Origin: an uncultured Bacteroidales bacterium
GTDB lineage: Bacteria; Bacteroidota; Bacteroidia; Bacteroidales; UBA932
NCBI GenBank assembly: GCA_947168065.1
Contig: CAMVKH010000002.1
Span: 1 to 64,000, forward strand
Length of the DNA stretch: 64,000 bases
Reading direction: 5' to 3'
Part shown: one piece after another, positions 33,821 to 42,418 of the stretch
How positions within the stretch are numbered: position 1 is the stretch's first letter
How the letters are laid out: every line of letters begins with the position of its first letter
Notes under the pieces: generated by a model
What the model saw: only the letters and a program-made list of their open reading frames with translations
The model's database searches: none
Told to the model about the DNA's origin: nothing
Made by a program: the position numbers and the translations under genes

Positions 33821-34495
33821 ATGAAAAAGTATGTAGCAGAATGTATCGGAACGTTCGTCCTGACGTTCCTGGGATGTGGAACAGCCATGTTCCTCGGTTG
33901 CGGTGACACCGCCGGCGTCGTGGGTACCGCCATCGCCTTCGGCCTCTCCGTGGTGGCCATGGCCTATACCATCGGCGGCATCTCCGGTTGCCACATCAAT
34001 CCGGCCATCACCTTCGGCGTGGCTCTTTCCGGCCGTATGAGTTGGAAAGAAGCTGTCGGCTACTGGGTGGGCCAGATCATCGGCGCCATCATCGCCGGTG
34101 CCGTGCTGACCCTCATCGTCAATGTGACCGGCGCACCGGGCGCCATGGGTAACCCGGCCGGCCTCGGTACCAACGGCGTGGCCAATGCCGGCGGCGTGGG
34201 CGGCGCCCTGCTCGTCGAGTGCATCGCCACCTTCCTCTTCGTCTTCGTGGTTCTCGGAACGACCGACGAGAAGAAGGGTGCGGGCAACCTGGCCGGCCTG
34301 GCCATCGGCTTGACGCTGATCCTCATCCATCTGGTGTGCATCAACCTGACCGGCACTTCCGTCAACCCGGCCCGCTCCATCGGTCCGGCCCTCTTTGCAG
34401 GCGGCGAAGCCCTTTCCAATGTCTGGGTCTTCATCCTGGCCCCGATGGTGGGCGGCGCCCTGGCGGCAGGCTGCTGGAAGGCCATCGCCAAGTAA
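33821..34495 (+). CDS. aqpZ: Aquaporin Z-type water channel
   Basis: Integral membrane channel of the MIP family. The start at 33821 (MKKYVAECIGTFVLTFLGCG) gives 224 residues; a Met two codons earlier is an alternative. Six helices and the two half-helix NPA motifs are present: HINPAITFGVAL and SVNPARSIGPAL. The selectivity-filter context (HxNPAxT) fits AqpZ better than GlpF. It has its own terminator at 34520-34551. Confidence 0.94.
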   Translation: MKKYVAECIGTFVLTFLGCGTAMFLGCGDTAGVVGTAIAFGLSVVAMAYTIGGISGCHINPAITFGVALSGRMSWKEAVGYWVGQIIGAIIAGAVLTLIVNVTGAPGAMGNPAGLGTNGVANAGGVGGALLVECIATFLFVFVVLGTTDEKKGAGNLAGLAIGLTLILIHLVCINLTGTSVNPARSIGPALFAGGEALSNVWVFILAPMVGGALAAGCWKAIAK

Positions 34496-34519
34496 AGACT
34501 GTAACACAGGCTTTTCGAC

Positions 34520-34551
34520 CCGCGGGAGAAATATGCTCCCGCGGTTTTTTT
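34520..34551 (+). terminator. Intrinsic terminator after aqpZ
   Basis: Nine-base stem CCGCGGGAG (34520-34528) and CTCCCGCGG (34536-34544), followed by seven T. Confidence 0.9.
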
Positions 34552-34562
34552 ATGCCGAAAAA

Positions 34563-34587
34563 AGTATTAATTTTGCGAGTTAATACT
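34563..34587 (+). promoter_or_regulatory. Promoter with overlapping dyad operator, export operon
   Basis: A perfect 8-base inverted repeat, AGTATTAA (34563-34570) and TTAATACT (34580-34587), overlaps the -7 box TAATTTTG (34568-34575) of the polysaccharide export operon. A dyad placed on the -7 box is a likely repressor-binding site. The ATG is at 34610. Confidence 0.6.
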
Positions 34588-34609
34588 TACTATGTGTAAC
34601 TATACGCTT

Positions 34610-37015
34610 ATGCTGAAAAAGATATTCTTACTGATGGCCGTCCTCTGCACCGCCGTGGTGGCCATCGCCCAGAGCACGATGACCGACATCCAGGTGCTGG
34701 AATACGTGAAAGCGGGTATTGAACAGGGCAAACCCCAGAACCAGATGCTGCGGGAACTGGCTGCCCGCGGCGTGGACCGGGCACAGGCCGAACGGGTCAA
34801 GGCGCTGTACGAGCGCCAGCGGACCAGCACGGCGCAGGCCGCTTCGACAACGGCTGAAACCCGCAGCCACACCGTGGCTGGCGAAGTGGACATCAATCCC
34901 GCCGATTTCGAGGAAGACACGACGCTGACGGCCAACATCAAGGTCTTCGGCCGTGATGTGTTCCGCAACAAGTCGCTCAATTTCGCGCCCAGCGAGAACC
35001 TGGCCACCCCGAAGAACTACCGGCTCGGCCCGGGCGACGAGGTGATCATCGACATCTTCGGCGCCAACCAGACGACCCTGCGCAGTGTCATCTCGCCGGA
35101 AGGCAGCATCAACGTCGACGTGCTCGGTCCCCTCTACCTGAGCGGCATGACCATCGACGAAGCGAACAAATACCTCAAGCGCAAGCTCGCCGGCATCTAC
35201 GGCGGCCTGAACCGCAGTTCGGCCGGCACCGACATCCGCTTGAGCCTCGGCCAGATCCGTTCCATCCAGGTGAACGTGCTGGGCGACGTGAACCATGCCG
35301 GCACCTATGTGGTGTCCGCGTTCTCCACCGTGTTCCATGTCCTGTATCTGGCCGGCGGTGTCGTGGAGCCGGGTTCCCTGCGCAACATCGCCGTGACCCG
35401 CGCCGGCAAGGTGGTCGGCACGGTGGACGTGTATGATTTCCTGATGAACGGCTCGCGCGAAAGTGACATCCGGCTGGAAGAAGGCGACGTGGTCATGGTC
35501 AAGCCCTACAGCTGCATGGTGAAGATCGGCGGCGAGGTGAAGCGTCCGATGAACTTTGAAATGAAGGACGGCGAGACCCTGAAAGACCTGATCGAATATG
35601 CCGGCGGCTTTACCAGCGGCGCCTTTACCGACAACGTGACCGTGGTGCGCCAGAACGGCCGCAACTACGAAGTCCGCACCGTATCGGCGGCAGGCTTCCC
35701 GCATTTTGCGATGCAGGATGGCGACGAGGTGACGGTGTCCAAGTTGAATTCCTTCTATGAGAACCGCATTGCCATCAGCGGCGCCGTGTATCAGCCCGGC
35801 ACCTATGAACTGGGCGGTGACGTGAAGACGGTGCGACAGCTGGTCGCCAAGGCCGGCGGCCTGCTGCCCGACGCGTTCCTGAACCGTGCCGTGCTGCACC
35901 GCGAGCATGAAGACAAGAGCCTGGAGGTGATCTCGATCAACTTGGGCCGCGTGATGCGGGGCGAGGATGCCGACGTGGTGCTCCAGAAAAGCGACGAACT
36001 CTATGTGACCAGCGAGGCGGACCTGCGGGAGCGGGGCGACATGACGATTTACGGCATGGTGGCCAACCCCGGCACCTTCCCCTTCGCGAAGAATACGACG
36101 GTAGAAGACCTGATTATCATGGCCGGCGGCCTGCGTGAAGGCGCTTCGCTGGCCCGTGTGGACGTGGCCCGCCGCAAGCGCGACGCCAACGGCCTGGTCC
36201 AGTCCGACGAGGTGGGTGAGATCTTCACTCTCAGCCTGAAAGACGGCTTCATCGACGACGGCGGCACGCGTTTCTACCTGCAGCCCTTCGACGAAGTGAC
36301 GGTCCACCAGAGCCCTTCGTACAATGCGCAGACGCACGTGACCCTGACCGGCGAGGCCAACTTCCCGGGCTCCTTTACCATGACCCGCCGCAACGAGCGT
36401 CTGAGCGACCTCGTGAAGAAGGCGGGCGGCATCACCAACTACGCCTACCTCGAGGGCGCACGCCTGTTCCGCAACATGTCGGACGACGAGCGCCGGCAGA
36501 TCGTCGACATCCTGAGTTACCATGTCGGCGGAAACACGGCGGTCGATACGGTGAACGTCTATCAGATGATGGAAGACTATCAGGTGGGCATCAACCTCGA
36601 CAAGGCCCTGTCGAATCCCGGTTCCGATTATGACATCGTCCTGATGGAGGGCGACGTGCTCGACATCCCGGTCATCCGCGGAACCGTCCGGGTGATGGGT
36701 GCCGTGATGATGCCTTCCGTGGTCTCGTACAACGGCCGCATGAACGGCAAGGACTACATCAAGGCGGCCGGCGGCTATGCTTCCGACGCCCGCAAGAGCA
36801 AAGCCTACGTGGTGCACATGAATGGTAATTCAGAACCCCTCAAAAACAGTACACGCATCTTTGCGGGCGACGATATCGTTGTTCCGGAGAAGCGCGTCAA
36901 GGAAGGAACGACAGACCGTACCTTCCAGTATGTGGCTACTTCGGTTACAGCCATCACGGGTATGACTTCCGCTGTCGCATACATCTATCTGATGATCCAA
37001 AACAGCAAAAAATAG
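34610..37015 (+). CDS. Outer-membrane polysaccharide export protein (Wza-like, SLBB)
   Basis: Predicted outer-membrane export channel for a surface polysaccharide. The start at 34610 gives 801 residues with a signal peptide (about 1-20, ending AIAQS). The poly-export domain begins near 130 (YRLGPGDEVIIDIFG), and is followed by several SLBB-type units (for example VLGDVNHAGTYVVSAFSTVFHVLYLAGGV split across 220-250, IGGEVKRPMNFEMKDG, ISGAVYQPGTYELGG, IYGMVANPGTFPFAKN, LTGEANFPGSFTM). One C-terminal membrane segment is present. The length and repeat number are those of large Bacteroidota versions. A Wzz-like gene follows 6 bases later. Confidence 0.88.
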   Translation: MLKKIFLLMAVLCTAVVAIAQSTMTDIQVLEYVKAGIEQGKPQNQMLRELAARGVDRAQAERVKALYERQRTSTAQAASTTAETRSHTVAGEVDINPADFEEDTTLTANIKVFGRDVFRNKSLNFAPSENLATPKNYRLGPGDEVIIDIFGANQTTLRSVISPEGSINVDVLGPLYLSGMTIDEANKYLKRKLAGIYGGLNRSSAGTDIRLSLGQIRSIQVNVLGDVNHAGTYVVSAFSTVFHVLYLAGGVVEPGSLRNIAVTRAGKVVGTVDVYDFLMNGSRESDIRLEEGDVVMVKPYSCMVKIGGEVKRPMNFEMKDGETLKDLIEYAGGFTSGAFTDNVTVVRQNGRNYEVRTVSAAGFPHFAMQDGDEVTVSKLNSFYENRIAISGAVYQPGTYELGGDVKTVRQLVAKAGGLLPDAFLNRAVLHREHEDKSLEVISINLGRVMRGEDADVVLQKSDELYVTSEADLRERGDMTIYGMVANPGTFPFAKNTTVEDLIIMAGGLREGASLARVDVARRKRDANGLVQSDEVGEIFTLSLKDGFIDDGGTRFYLQPFDEVTVHQSPSYNAQTHVTLTGEANFPGSFTMTRRNERLSDLVKKAGGITNYAYLEGARLFRNMSDDERRQIVDILSYHVGGNTAVDTVNVYQMMEDYQVGINLDKALSNPGSDYDIVLMEGDVLDIPVIRGTVRVMGAVMMPSVVSYNGRMNGKDYIKAAGGYASDARKSKAYVVHMNGNSEPLKNSTRIFAGDDIVVPEKRVKEGTTDRTFQYVATSVTAITGMTSAVAYIYLMIQNSKK

Positions 37016-37021
37016 CCGGAT

Positions 37022-38149
37022 ATGGAAGAGAACTATCGAGAAGTGTATCCCGAAGACGAGGGCATGAACATCGACTGGATGGCCATCCTGCGCAATTTGT
37101 TGCGCCGGTGGAAATTCATCGTGCTGGTGACCTTCCTCTTCTCGGTCCTGGGTGTCGTGGCGGCCCTGACCGCCCATCGCAAATACCAGGTGACCGTGAC
37201 GCTGGCCCCGGAGATGCAGAACCGGGCGAGCGGCACCATGTCGGCACTGGCCAGCATGCTGGGCGGCGGCGCGACCCTCAATTCCTCCCCCGATGCCTTG
37301 AATATCACCCTGTTCCCCCAGATCAGCTCCAGCACGCCTTTCCTTTGCTCGCTGCTCGAAGTCCCGGTGACGCCCTATGTGCCGCAGCAGCAGCTGGTGG
37401 AGGGTGCGGTTCCTGAGACGACGACCGTGTTCGCCCATGTGCTGGGCCGTGACCGCGTCCTGAGCGAGAAAAAAGCCCGCAAGCGGGCGGAGGCCGATGC
37501 CAAGTATCTGTTCGATGACAGCGTCATCAATCCGGAGCAGCTGACGCCGCGCCAGGGCAGGGCCGTGGAGATCCTGCGTGCCTCCATCAACACCAGCGTC
37601 GACAACAAGACCGGCGTGACCACCATCGTGGTGACGAGTGACGACCGGATGATTGCCAAACAGCTGGCCGATACCGTGACGCAGCGCCTGCAGGACTTCG
37701 TGATCGACTACCGCACCAAGAAGGCGACGGCCGACTACAATTATTATGTCGAACTGGCCGACGAGGCCCATGCGAAACTGGTCAAGGCGCAGGCCGCCTA
37801 TGCCGCGCGCGTGGACTACGACCGCAGCGTGATTCTCCAGTCGGTCAACAGCGAGCGCCAGCGCCTGGAAGACGAAGCCAACCTGGCGAACCAGATCTAC
37901 AGCCAGATGGCTCAGCAGCGCGAACTGGCAAAGGGCAAGATCCAGGAGATGAAACCTGTCTACGCCGTGGTGCAGCCCGCGACCGTCCCCATCCGTTCGG
38001 TTACGAGCCGCGCCAAGATCTGCATCATCTGGTTCTTCGTCGGATTCCTGCTTTCCTGCGCCTGGGTGGCCTTCGGCGACATCGTCATCCAATTCTTCAA
38101 AGACTTGTTCAAAAGCGAAGACACTGGAACGCAGCAAGTAAAAGCCTAA
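37022..38149 (+). CDS. Chain-length determinant/Wzz-like inner-membrane protein
   Basis: 375 residues of the polysaccharide co-polymerase type: an N-terminal membrane helix (about 35-55), a large periplasmic part with coiled coil (about 200-310), and a second helix near 335-355. MDWMAILRNLLRRWK-like sequence before helix 1 is typical of Wzz. No kinase domain is attached. It probably works with the Wza-like protein encoded just before it; glycosyltransferase genes are not in the window. Confidence 0.85.
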   Translation: MEENYREVYPEDEGMNIDWMAILRNLLRRWKFIVLVTFLFSVLGVVAALTAHRKYQVTVTLAPEMQNRASGTMSALASMLGGGATLNSSPDALNITLFPQISSSTPFLCSLLEVPVTPYVPQQQLVEGAVPETTTVFAHVLGRDRVLSEKKARKRAEADAKYLFDDSVINPEQLTPRQGRAVEILRASINTSVDNKTGVTTIVVTSDDRMIAKQLADTVTQRLQDFVIDYRTKKATADYNYYVELADEAHAKLVKAQAAYAARVDYDRSVILQSVNSERQRLEDEANLANQIYSQMAQQRELAKGKIQEMKPVYAVVQPATVPIRSVTSRAKICIIWFFVGFLLSCAWVAFGDIVIQFFKDLFKSEDTGTQQVKA

Positions 38150-38154
38150 AAAAA

Positions 38155-38183
38155 ACCTCGGTCCGATGACCGAGGTTCTTTTT
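38155..38183. terminator. Bidirectional terminator between wzz-like and tricorn genes
   Basis: Eight-base stem ACCTCGGT (38155-38162) and ACCGAGGT (38169-38176), with an A-run before and a T-run after, so it serves both converging genes. Confidence 0.9.
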
Positions 38184-41100
38184 TTAGTGGAGTCCGATGT
38201 GGCTCTTGTCCGGAGCCGGCGGGGTAGGCGGCAGCGGCTTCCAGTTCTTCATCTCTTCCTTCAGCACTTCGATGGCCTTGTCGAGCTGGGCGTCCTTGCC
38301 CTTGTAATCCTCGAACGGGTTGATGTCGACCTCGATGTCGGGATCCACACCGTGGCCTTCGATGATCCAGTCGCCTTCCAGCGAGTAGGATGTGAAGAAC
38401 GGGGTGCGCATGTCCTGTCCGTCAAGATACGGCCGCGAGCCGGAGATGCCCACGATGCCGCCCCAGGAGCGCTTGCCGATGAGCTTGCCCAGGCCGAGCC
38501 GGCGGAAGCCGTACGGGAAGAGGTCGCCGTCGGACGAGGAATACTTGTCGATGAGGCAGACCTTCGGGCCGTAGAACGACTGGTTCGGAACCGGTTCGTT
38601 CTGACCGCCCCAGCGCGACATGCTCATCCGGTAGACTTCGCGCTGCAGGCGCTCCAGGATCATCGGGGAAACGTTTCCGCCGCCGTTCATGCGGTCGTCG
38701 ATGATCAGGGCCTTCTTGTCGAGCTGCGTGTAGAAGAGCTTGGTGAACATGTCGAGGCCTTCCGTGCTCATGTCGGGGATGTGGATGTAACCGATCTCGC
38801 CGTTCGAAGCCTTGCTGACCTTCTCGATGTTGCGCTGGACCCATTCGTAGTAGGCCAGGTTCGATTCGTCTTCCACGGGCTTCACATAGACCGTGCGTGC
38901 GTTCTTGCCGGCGGCATTGTCGGCAATCTCCAGCGCGACAGTCTTGCCCACCTTGCCCACGAGGGCCTGATAGATGTCCACGAGTTCGGAAGCCGGGGTG
39001 CCGTTCACCTTCGTGATGTACTGGCCGGCCTTGGCTTCGACGCCCGGTCCATCCAACGGGGAGATGAGCGTCTTGTCCCAGGATGCGCCCTTGAAGACGT
39101 GTTCGATGCGGAAGGCGCCGGTCTTGGCGTCCTTGCTGAACTTGCCGCCCAGCAGGCCGGTCTTCACGCGCGGGATCTCAGGCACTTCGCCCGAGGTGAT
39201 GTAGGCGTGGCCCACGGTCAGTTCGCCGATCATCTCGCCGATGAGGTAGGTCAGGTCGTGGCGGTGCTTCACATACGGCAGCATCACGGCGTATTTGTCG
39301 TGGATGGCGTTCCAGTCAATGCCGTGCATGTTCGCCACGTAGAAGTTGTCGCGGGTCACACGCCAGCTTTCGTCGTAGATCTGGCGCCATTCGGCCTCGT
39401 GGTCGATGACCATGTCCATCTCCTGGGTCGGAACGGGCGTGTCGAGCTTGGCGGGGCCGCCGAAGCCCGTGACGTACAGTTTGCCGCCTTCGCGGACGAG
39501 GCATTTCTTGTGGTCAGGCGTGAGGGCGACGGGCATGTTCTTCGGGCCGTCGGAGGTCTTCAGGGTCTTGAGGTCGAGCACCTTGACGGCTGCAGCGGAA
39601 GCGCCGCGCTGGCCGCCCATGCCGGGCATGCCGCCGCCGAAGCTGCTGTAGTAGAGTTTGCCGTTCTCGGCCAGGAGGAGGCGGTAGCGGCCGGCCGGCA
39701 GCGGCAGGACGCTGGCGCGCTGGCCGATGCCGTCGATATCGACCTTCATCTTCTCGGGCGTCTTGGCTTTATCAGGCGCCTTGGCTTTTTCGGGAGCCGG
39801 CTTGGTGCCGTATTCATTCGAGACGATGGTCGTCGGATCGGACGTTTCTTTGGCCAGCGGAAGGACGAACACGTAGTCGCTCACGCTGTAGGATGCGTTC
39901 CATTCCACCTGGGAATACTGGGAGCGCAGGCTGCGCGAGGATGTGAAGAACAGGTATTTGCCGTCTTCCGAGAAGAGCGGGCCGGAAGAAGGATACCAGC
40001 GGTCGGTCACCTGGTAGGATTTGCCGGTCGCCACCTCATAGAGGAACACGGCGCTCACGTCGCTGCCGATCTCCATGGAATAAGCGCCCCAGCTGCCGTC
40101 GGCTGAAAGGGTGAAGCCGCGCGGACCGCTGATCTCACCCACGATGATGCGTTTGAGGGCACCCGAAGCGATGTCCAGGCAGTAGAGATCGCGCTTGAGC
40201 GTGGAGAAGAAGAGCGTCTTGCCGTCGGGGCTCCATTTCAGGCCGCTGGGATAGCCGTCCGTGAACTGCGTCATGGCCTTGGCGGCCTTCATGTCGCCGG
40301 AGGGGGCCACATACACCTGGTACTCGCCGCTCTTGTCGGAGAAGTAGGCAATGTGCTTGCCGTCGGGCGACCAGGTCACGTCGCGGTCGTGCGCATCCGG
40401 GCTCTCGGTCACGTTGTAGACGGGGCCGCTCTGGGCGGGGAGGGAGAAGATGTCGCCACGGGCTGCCACGAGCACGCGCTCGCCGTCGGGCGAGAGGCTG
40501 AACGAGTTCATCCGGCCGGATACGTTCCTGAATTCAGGCCGGCTGTAGATGTTGTCGCTGTCGAGGTAGATGGTCACCTTCTCGCAGCTGCCTTTCTTCA
40601 CGTCGTATTTGTAGATATAGCCGCCGTTCTCGAAGACCACGTACTGCTGGGAGTAGGAGGGGAACTTGCAGTCATACTCCTGGAAGTCCGTGACTTTGCG
40701 GGTTTTCCTGGTCTTGGTGTCGTAGACGAAGAGGTTCATGAAGCGGTCGCGGTCGGAGAGGTAGTAGATCTCGTTGCCGATCCACATCGGGAAGATGTCC
40801 TGGGCGTCGTTGTCGCTGATCTTCTCGAGTTTGGTGGTGCCGACCTGGTTGATCCAGATGTCGTCAGCCTGGCCGCCGCGGTAGTATTTCCAGGTGCGGA
40901 ACTCACGGAACATGCGGTTCATGGCCAATTGCCTGCCGTCGGGCGAATAGCTGCAGAAGCCGCCTTCGGTGGTCGGGATCTCCTCGGCGGGACCGCCGTT
41001 CGCGTTGACCTTGCAGAGCTGGCCGCGCAGGCCGCTGAAGCACCACTGCTTGCTGCGGTAGACGATCTGCTTGCCGTCGGGGGTCCAGCACATGACGATG

Positions 41101-41462
41101 TTGTTGGGGCCCATGCGTTCGCCCACCATGTCGCGGCTCACGAGGGCCGACCAGGTGACGCGTTTGGGCTCGCCGCCCATGACGGGGATGGTGTAGACTT
41201 CGGTGTTGCCGTCGTACTGGCCGGTGAAGGCCACGGTCTTGCCGTCGGGAGAGATGCGCGGGAACACTTCATAACCCACGTGCGAGGTGAGTTTCACAGC
41301 CGTACCGCCGTCGATGCCGACGCGGTAGAGGTCGCCGGCGTAGCTGAACACGATGTTGTCGCCGCCGACGGCAGGGAATCGGAGCAGGCGCGCCTCCTGG
41401 CGGTCTGCGGCAAAGGCCAGCAGCGGAAGCAATGCTGCCAGCACGGTGAGGATTCTCTTCAT
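38184..41462 (-). CDS. Tricorn-like S41 protease with beta-propellers and PDZ
   Basis: 1092 residues with a signal peptide (about 1-19), so it acts in the periplasm. Two beta-propeller regions with WD/TolB-type blades fill residues 25-620 (RISPDGKTVAFTGQYDG, WTPDGKQIVYRSK, WSPDGKHIAYFSD). A Lys/Pro-rich linker near 560 is followed by a helical region, a PDZ domain (about 760-860) and the C-terminal S41 core. IDKYSSSDGDLFPYGF, near residue 970, probably holds the nucleophilic Ser. It degrades peptides; length and order fit the bacterial tricorn family. Encoded alone, convergent with the export operon. Confidence 0.92.
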   Translation of the reverse strand: MKRILTVLAALLPLLAFAADRQEARLLRFPAVGGDNIVFSYAGDLYRVGIDGGTAVKLTSHVGYEVFPRISPDGKTVAFTGQYDGNTEVYTIPVMGGEPKRVTWSALVSRDMVGERMGPNNIVMCWTPDGKQIVYRSKQWCFSGLRGQLCKVNANGGPAEEIPTTEGGFCSYSPDGRQLAMNRMFREFRTWKYYRGGQADDIWINQVGTTKLEKISDNDAQDIFPMWIGNEIYYLSDRDRFMNLFVYDTKTRKTRKVTDFQEYDCKFPSYSQQYVVFENGGYIYKYDVKKGSCEKVTIYLDSDNIYSRPEFRNVSGRMNSFSLSPDGERVLVAARGDIFSLPAQSGPVYNVTESPDAHDRDVTWSPDGKHIAYFSDKSGEYQVYVAPSGDMKAAKAMTQFTDGYPSGLKWSPDGKTLFFSTLKRDLYCLDIASGALKRIIVGEISGPRGFTLSADGSWGAYSMEIGSDVSAVFLYEVATGKSYQVTDRWYPSSGPLFSEDGKYLFFTSSRSLRSQYSQVEWNASYSVSDYVFVLPLAKETSDPTTIVSNEYGTKPAPEKAKAPDKAKTPEKMKVDIDGIGQRASVLPLPAGRYRLLLAENGKLYYSSFGGGMPGMGGQRGASAAAVKVLDLKTLKTSDGPKNMPVALTPDHKKCLVREGGKLYVTGFGGPAKLDTPVPTQEMDMVIDHEAEWRQIYDESWRVTRDNFYVANMHGIDWNAIHDKYAVMLPYVKHRHDLTYLIGEMIGELTVGHAYITSGEVPEIPRVKTGLLGGKFSKDAKTGAFRIEHVFKGASWDKTLISPLDGPGVEAKAGQYITKVNGTPASELVDIYQALVGKVGKTVALEIADNAAGKNARTVYVKPVEDESNLAYYEWVQRNIEKVSKASNGEIGYIHIPDMSTEGLDMFTKLFYTQLDKKALIIDDRMNGGGNVSPMILERLQREVYRMSMSRWGGQNEPVPNQSFYGPKVCLIDKYSSSDGDLFPYGFRRLGLGKLIGKRSWGGIVGISGSRPYLDGQDMRTPFFTSYSLEGDWIIEGHGVDPDIEVDINPFEDYKGKDAQLDKAIEVLKEEMKNWKPLPPTPPAPDKSHIGLH

Positions 41463-41470
41463 GTTTTAGT

Positions 41471-42346
41471 CTATAGGATATTGAGTGTTTGTTCCTTGAT
41501 TTTTTCCAGCTCGTCTTTCATTTTCACCACGATTTGCTGGATCTGGGCGTGGTTGGCCTTGGAACCGAGCGTGTTGATCTCCCGGCCCATTTCCTGGGCG
41601 ATGAAGCCGAGCTTGCGGCCGGGCATGGGCTCGGTCTCCACGGTTTCGCGGAAGTAGCGGCAGTGCTGGCGCAGGCGCACTTTCTCTTCATTGATGTCGA
41701 GCTTCTCGAGCCAGAAGATCATCTCCTGCTCGAGGCGGTTTGCGTCGGGCTGCAGCGCGAGTTCCTTCATGCGGGCTTCCATGCGTTCGCGGATGGCGGG
41801 CACGCGTTCACGCTCGTAGCGCTCCACTTCGGGCAGGTAATTTTCAATCTTGTCCACCTGGGCGATCACGTCGTTCCGGAGACTGACGCCTTCCTTGCAC
41901 CGGAAGGCGTCGAGGGCGTCCACGGCCTGGCGGATCGCGGCGTACAGGGTTGTCCAGTCTTCTTCCGAAATCTCGGTGCTGCGGGTCTCCAGTACGTCGG
42001 GCAGCCGGAGAATGGCGGGGAGGAGGGTGTCGGGCTCGCAGAAATCGAGCACGGTGCCTTCGACGGCCTGTTGGAGCTGCTCGTAGTAGGAGAGCAGGAT
42101 CGCTCCGTTGATCTGCTTGGCGCCGGCGCCTTCGGCGTGCTCCACGGTGACGAAGAGGTCGATGCTGCCGCGGCCGAGCTGCTCGGCGATGTATTTGCGG
42201 ACTTCGATTTCCTTGTCGCGGGGAATCAGGGGACTTTTGAGGTTGATGTCGGCATTCTTGCCGTTGACCGATCGGATTTCGACGAGGTATTTGTCTTGGC
42301 CCAGCAGGCATTCCGCCTTGCCGTAGCCCGTCATGGATTTCAGCAT
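41471..42346 (-). CDS. YicC/YloC family endoribonuclease
   Basis: 291 residues. N-terminal MLKSMTGYGKAE and EIRSVNGKNADINLKSP, and C-terminal GRKLGFIAQEMGREINTLGSKAN, are the family signatures. YicC-type proteins cleave RNA; in E. coli this affects small RNA stability. It precedes the tricorn-like gene by 8 bases on the same strand and is divergent from glnS. A near-consensus TATCTTTA lies on the minus strand in the gap. Confidence 0.92.
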   Translation of the reverse strand: MLKSMTGYGKAECLLGQDKYLVEIRSVNGKNADINLKSPLIPRDKEIEVRKYIAEQLGRGSIDLFVTVEHAEGAGAKQINGAILLSYYEQLQQAVEGTVLDFCEPDTLLPAILRLPDVLETRSTEISEEDWTTLYAAIRQAVDALDAFRCKEGVSLRNDVIAQVDKIENYLPEVERYERERVPAIRERMEARMKELALQPDANRLEQEMIFWLEKLDINEEKVRLRQHCRYFRETVETEPMPGRKLGFIAQEMGREINTLGSKANHAQIQQIVVKMKDELEKIKEQTLNIL

Positions 42347-42389
42347 GCTTTGTATCGGTTTTAACGGGTTAAAGATAGTGATTTTTTCC

Positions 42390-42397
42390 TATATTTG
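42390..42397 (+). promoter_or_regulatory. -7 box TATATTTG for glnS
   Basis: Exact consensus match, 22 bases before the glnS ATG at 42419. Confidence 0.6.
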
Positions 42398-42418
42398 CAG
42401 GTCAAAGCGCTTGCAAAC

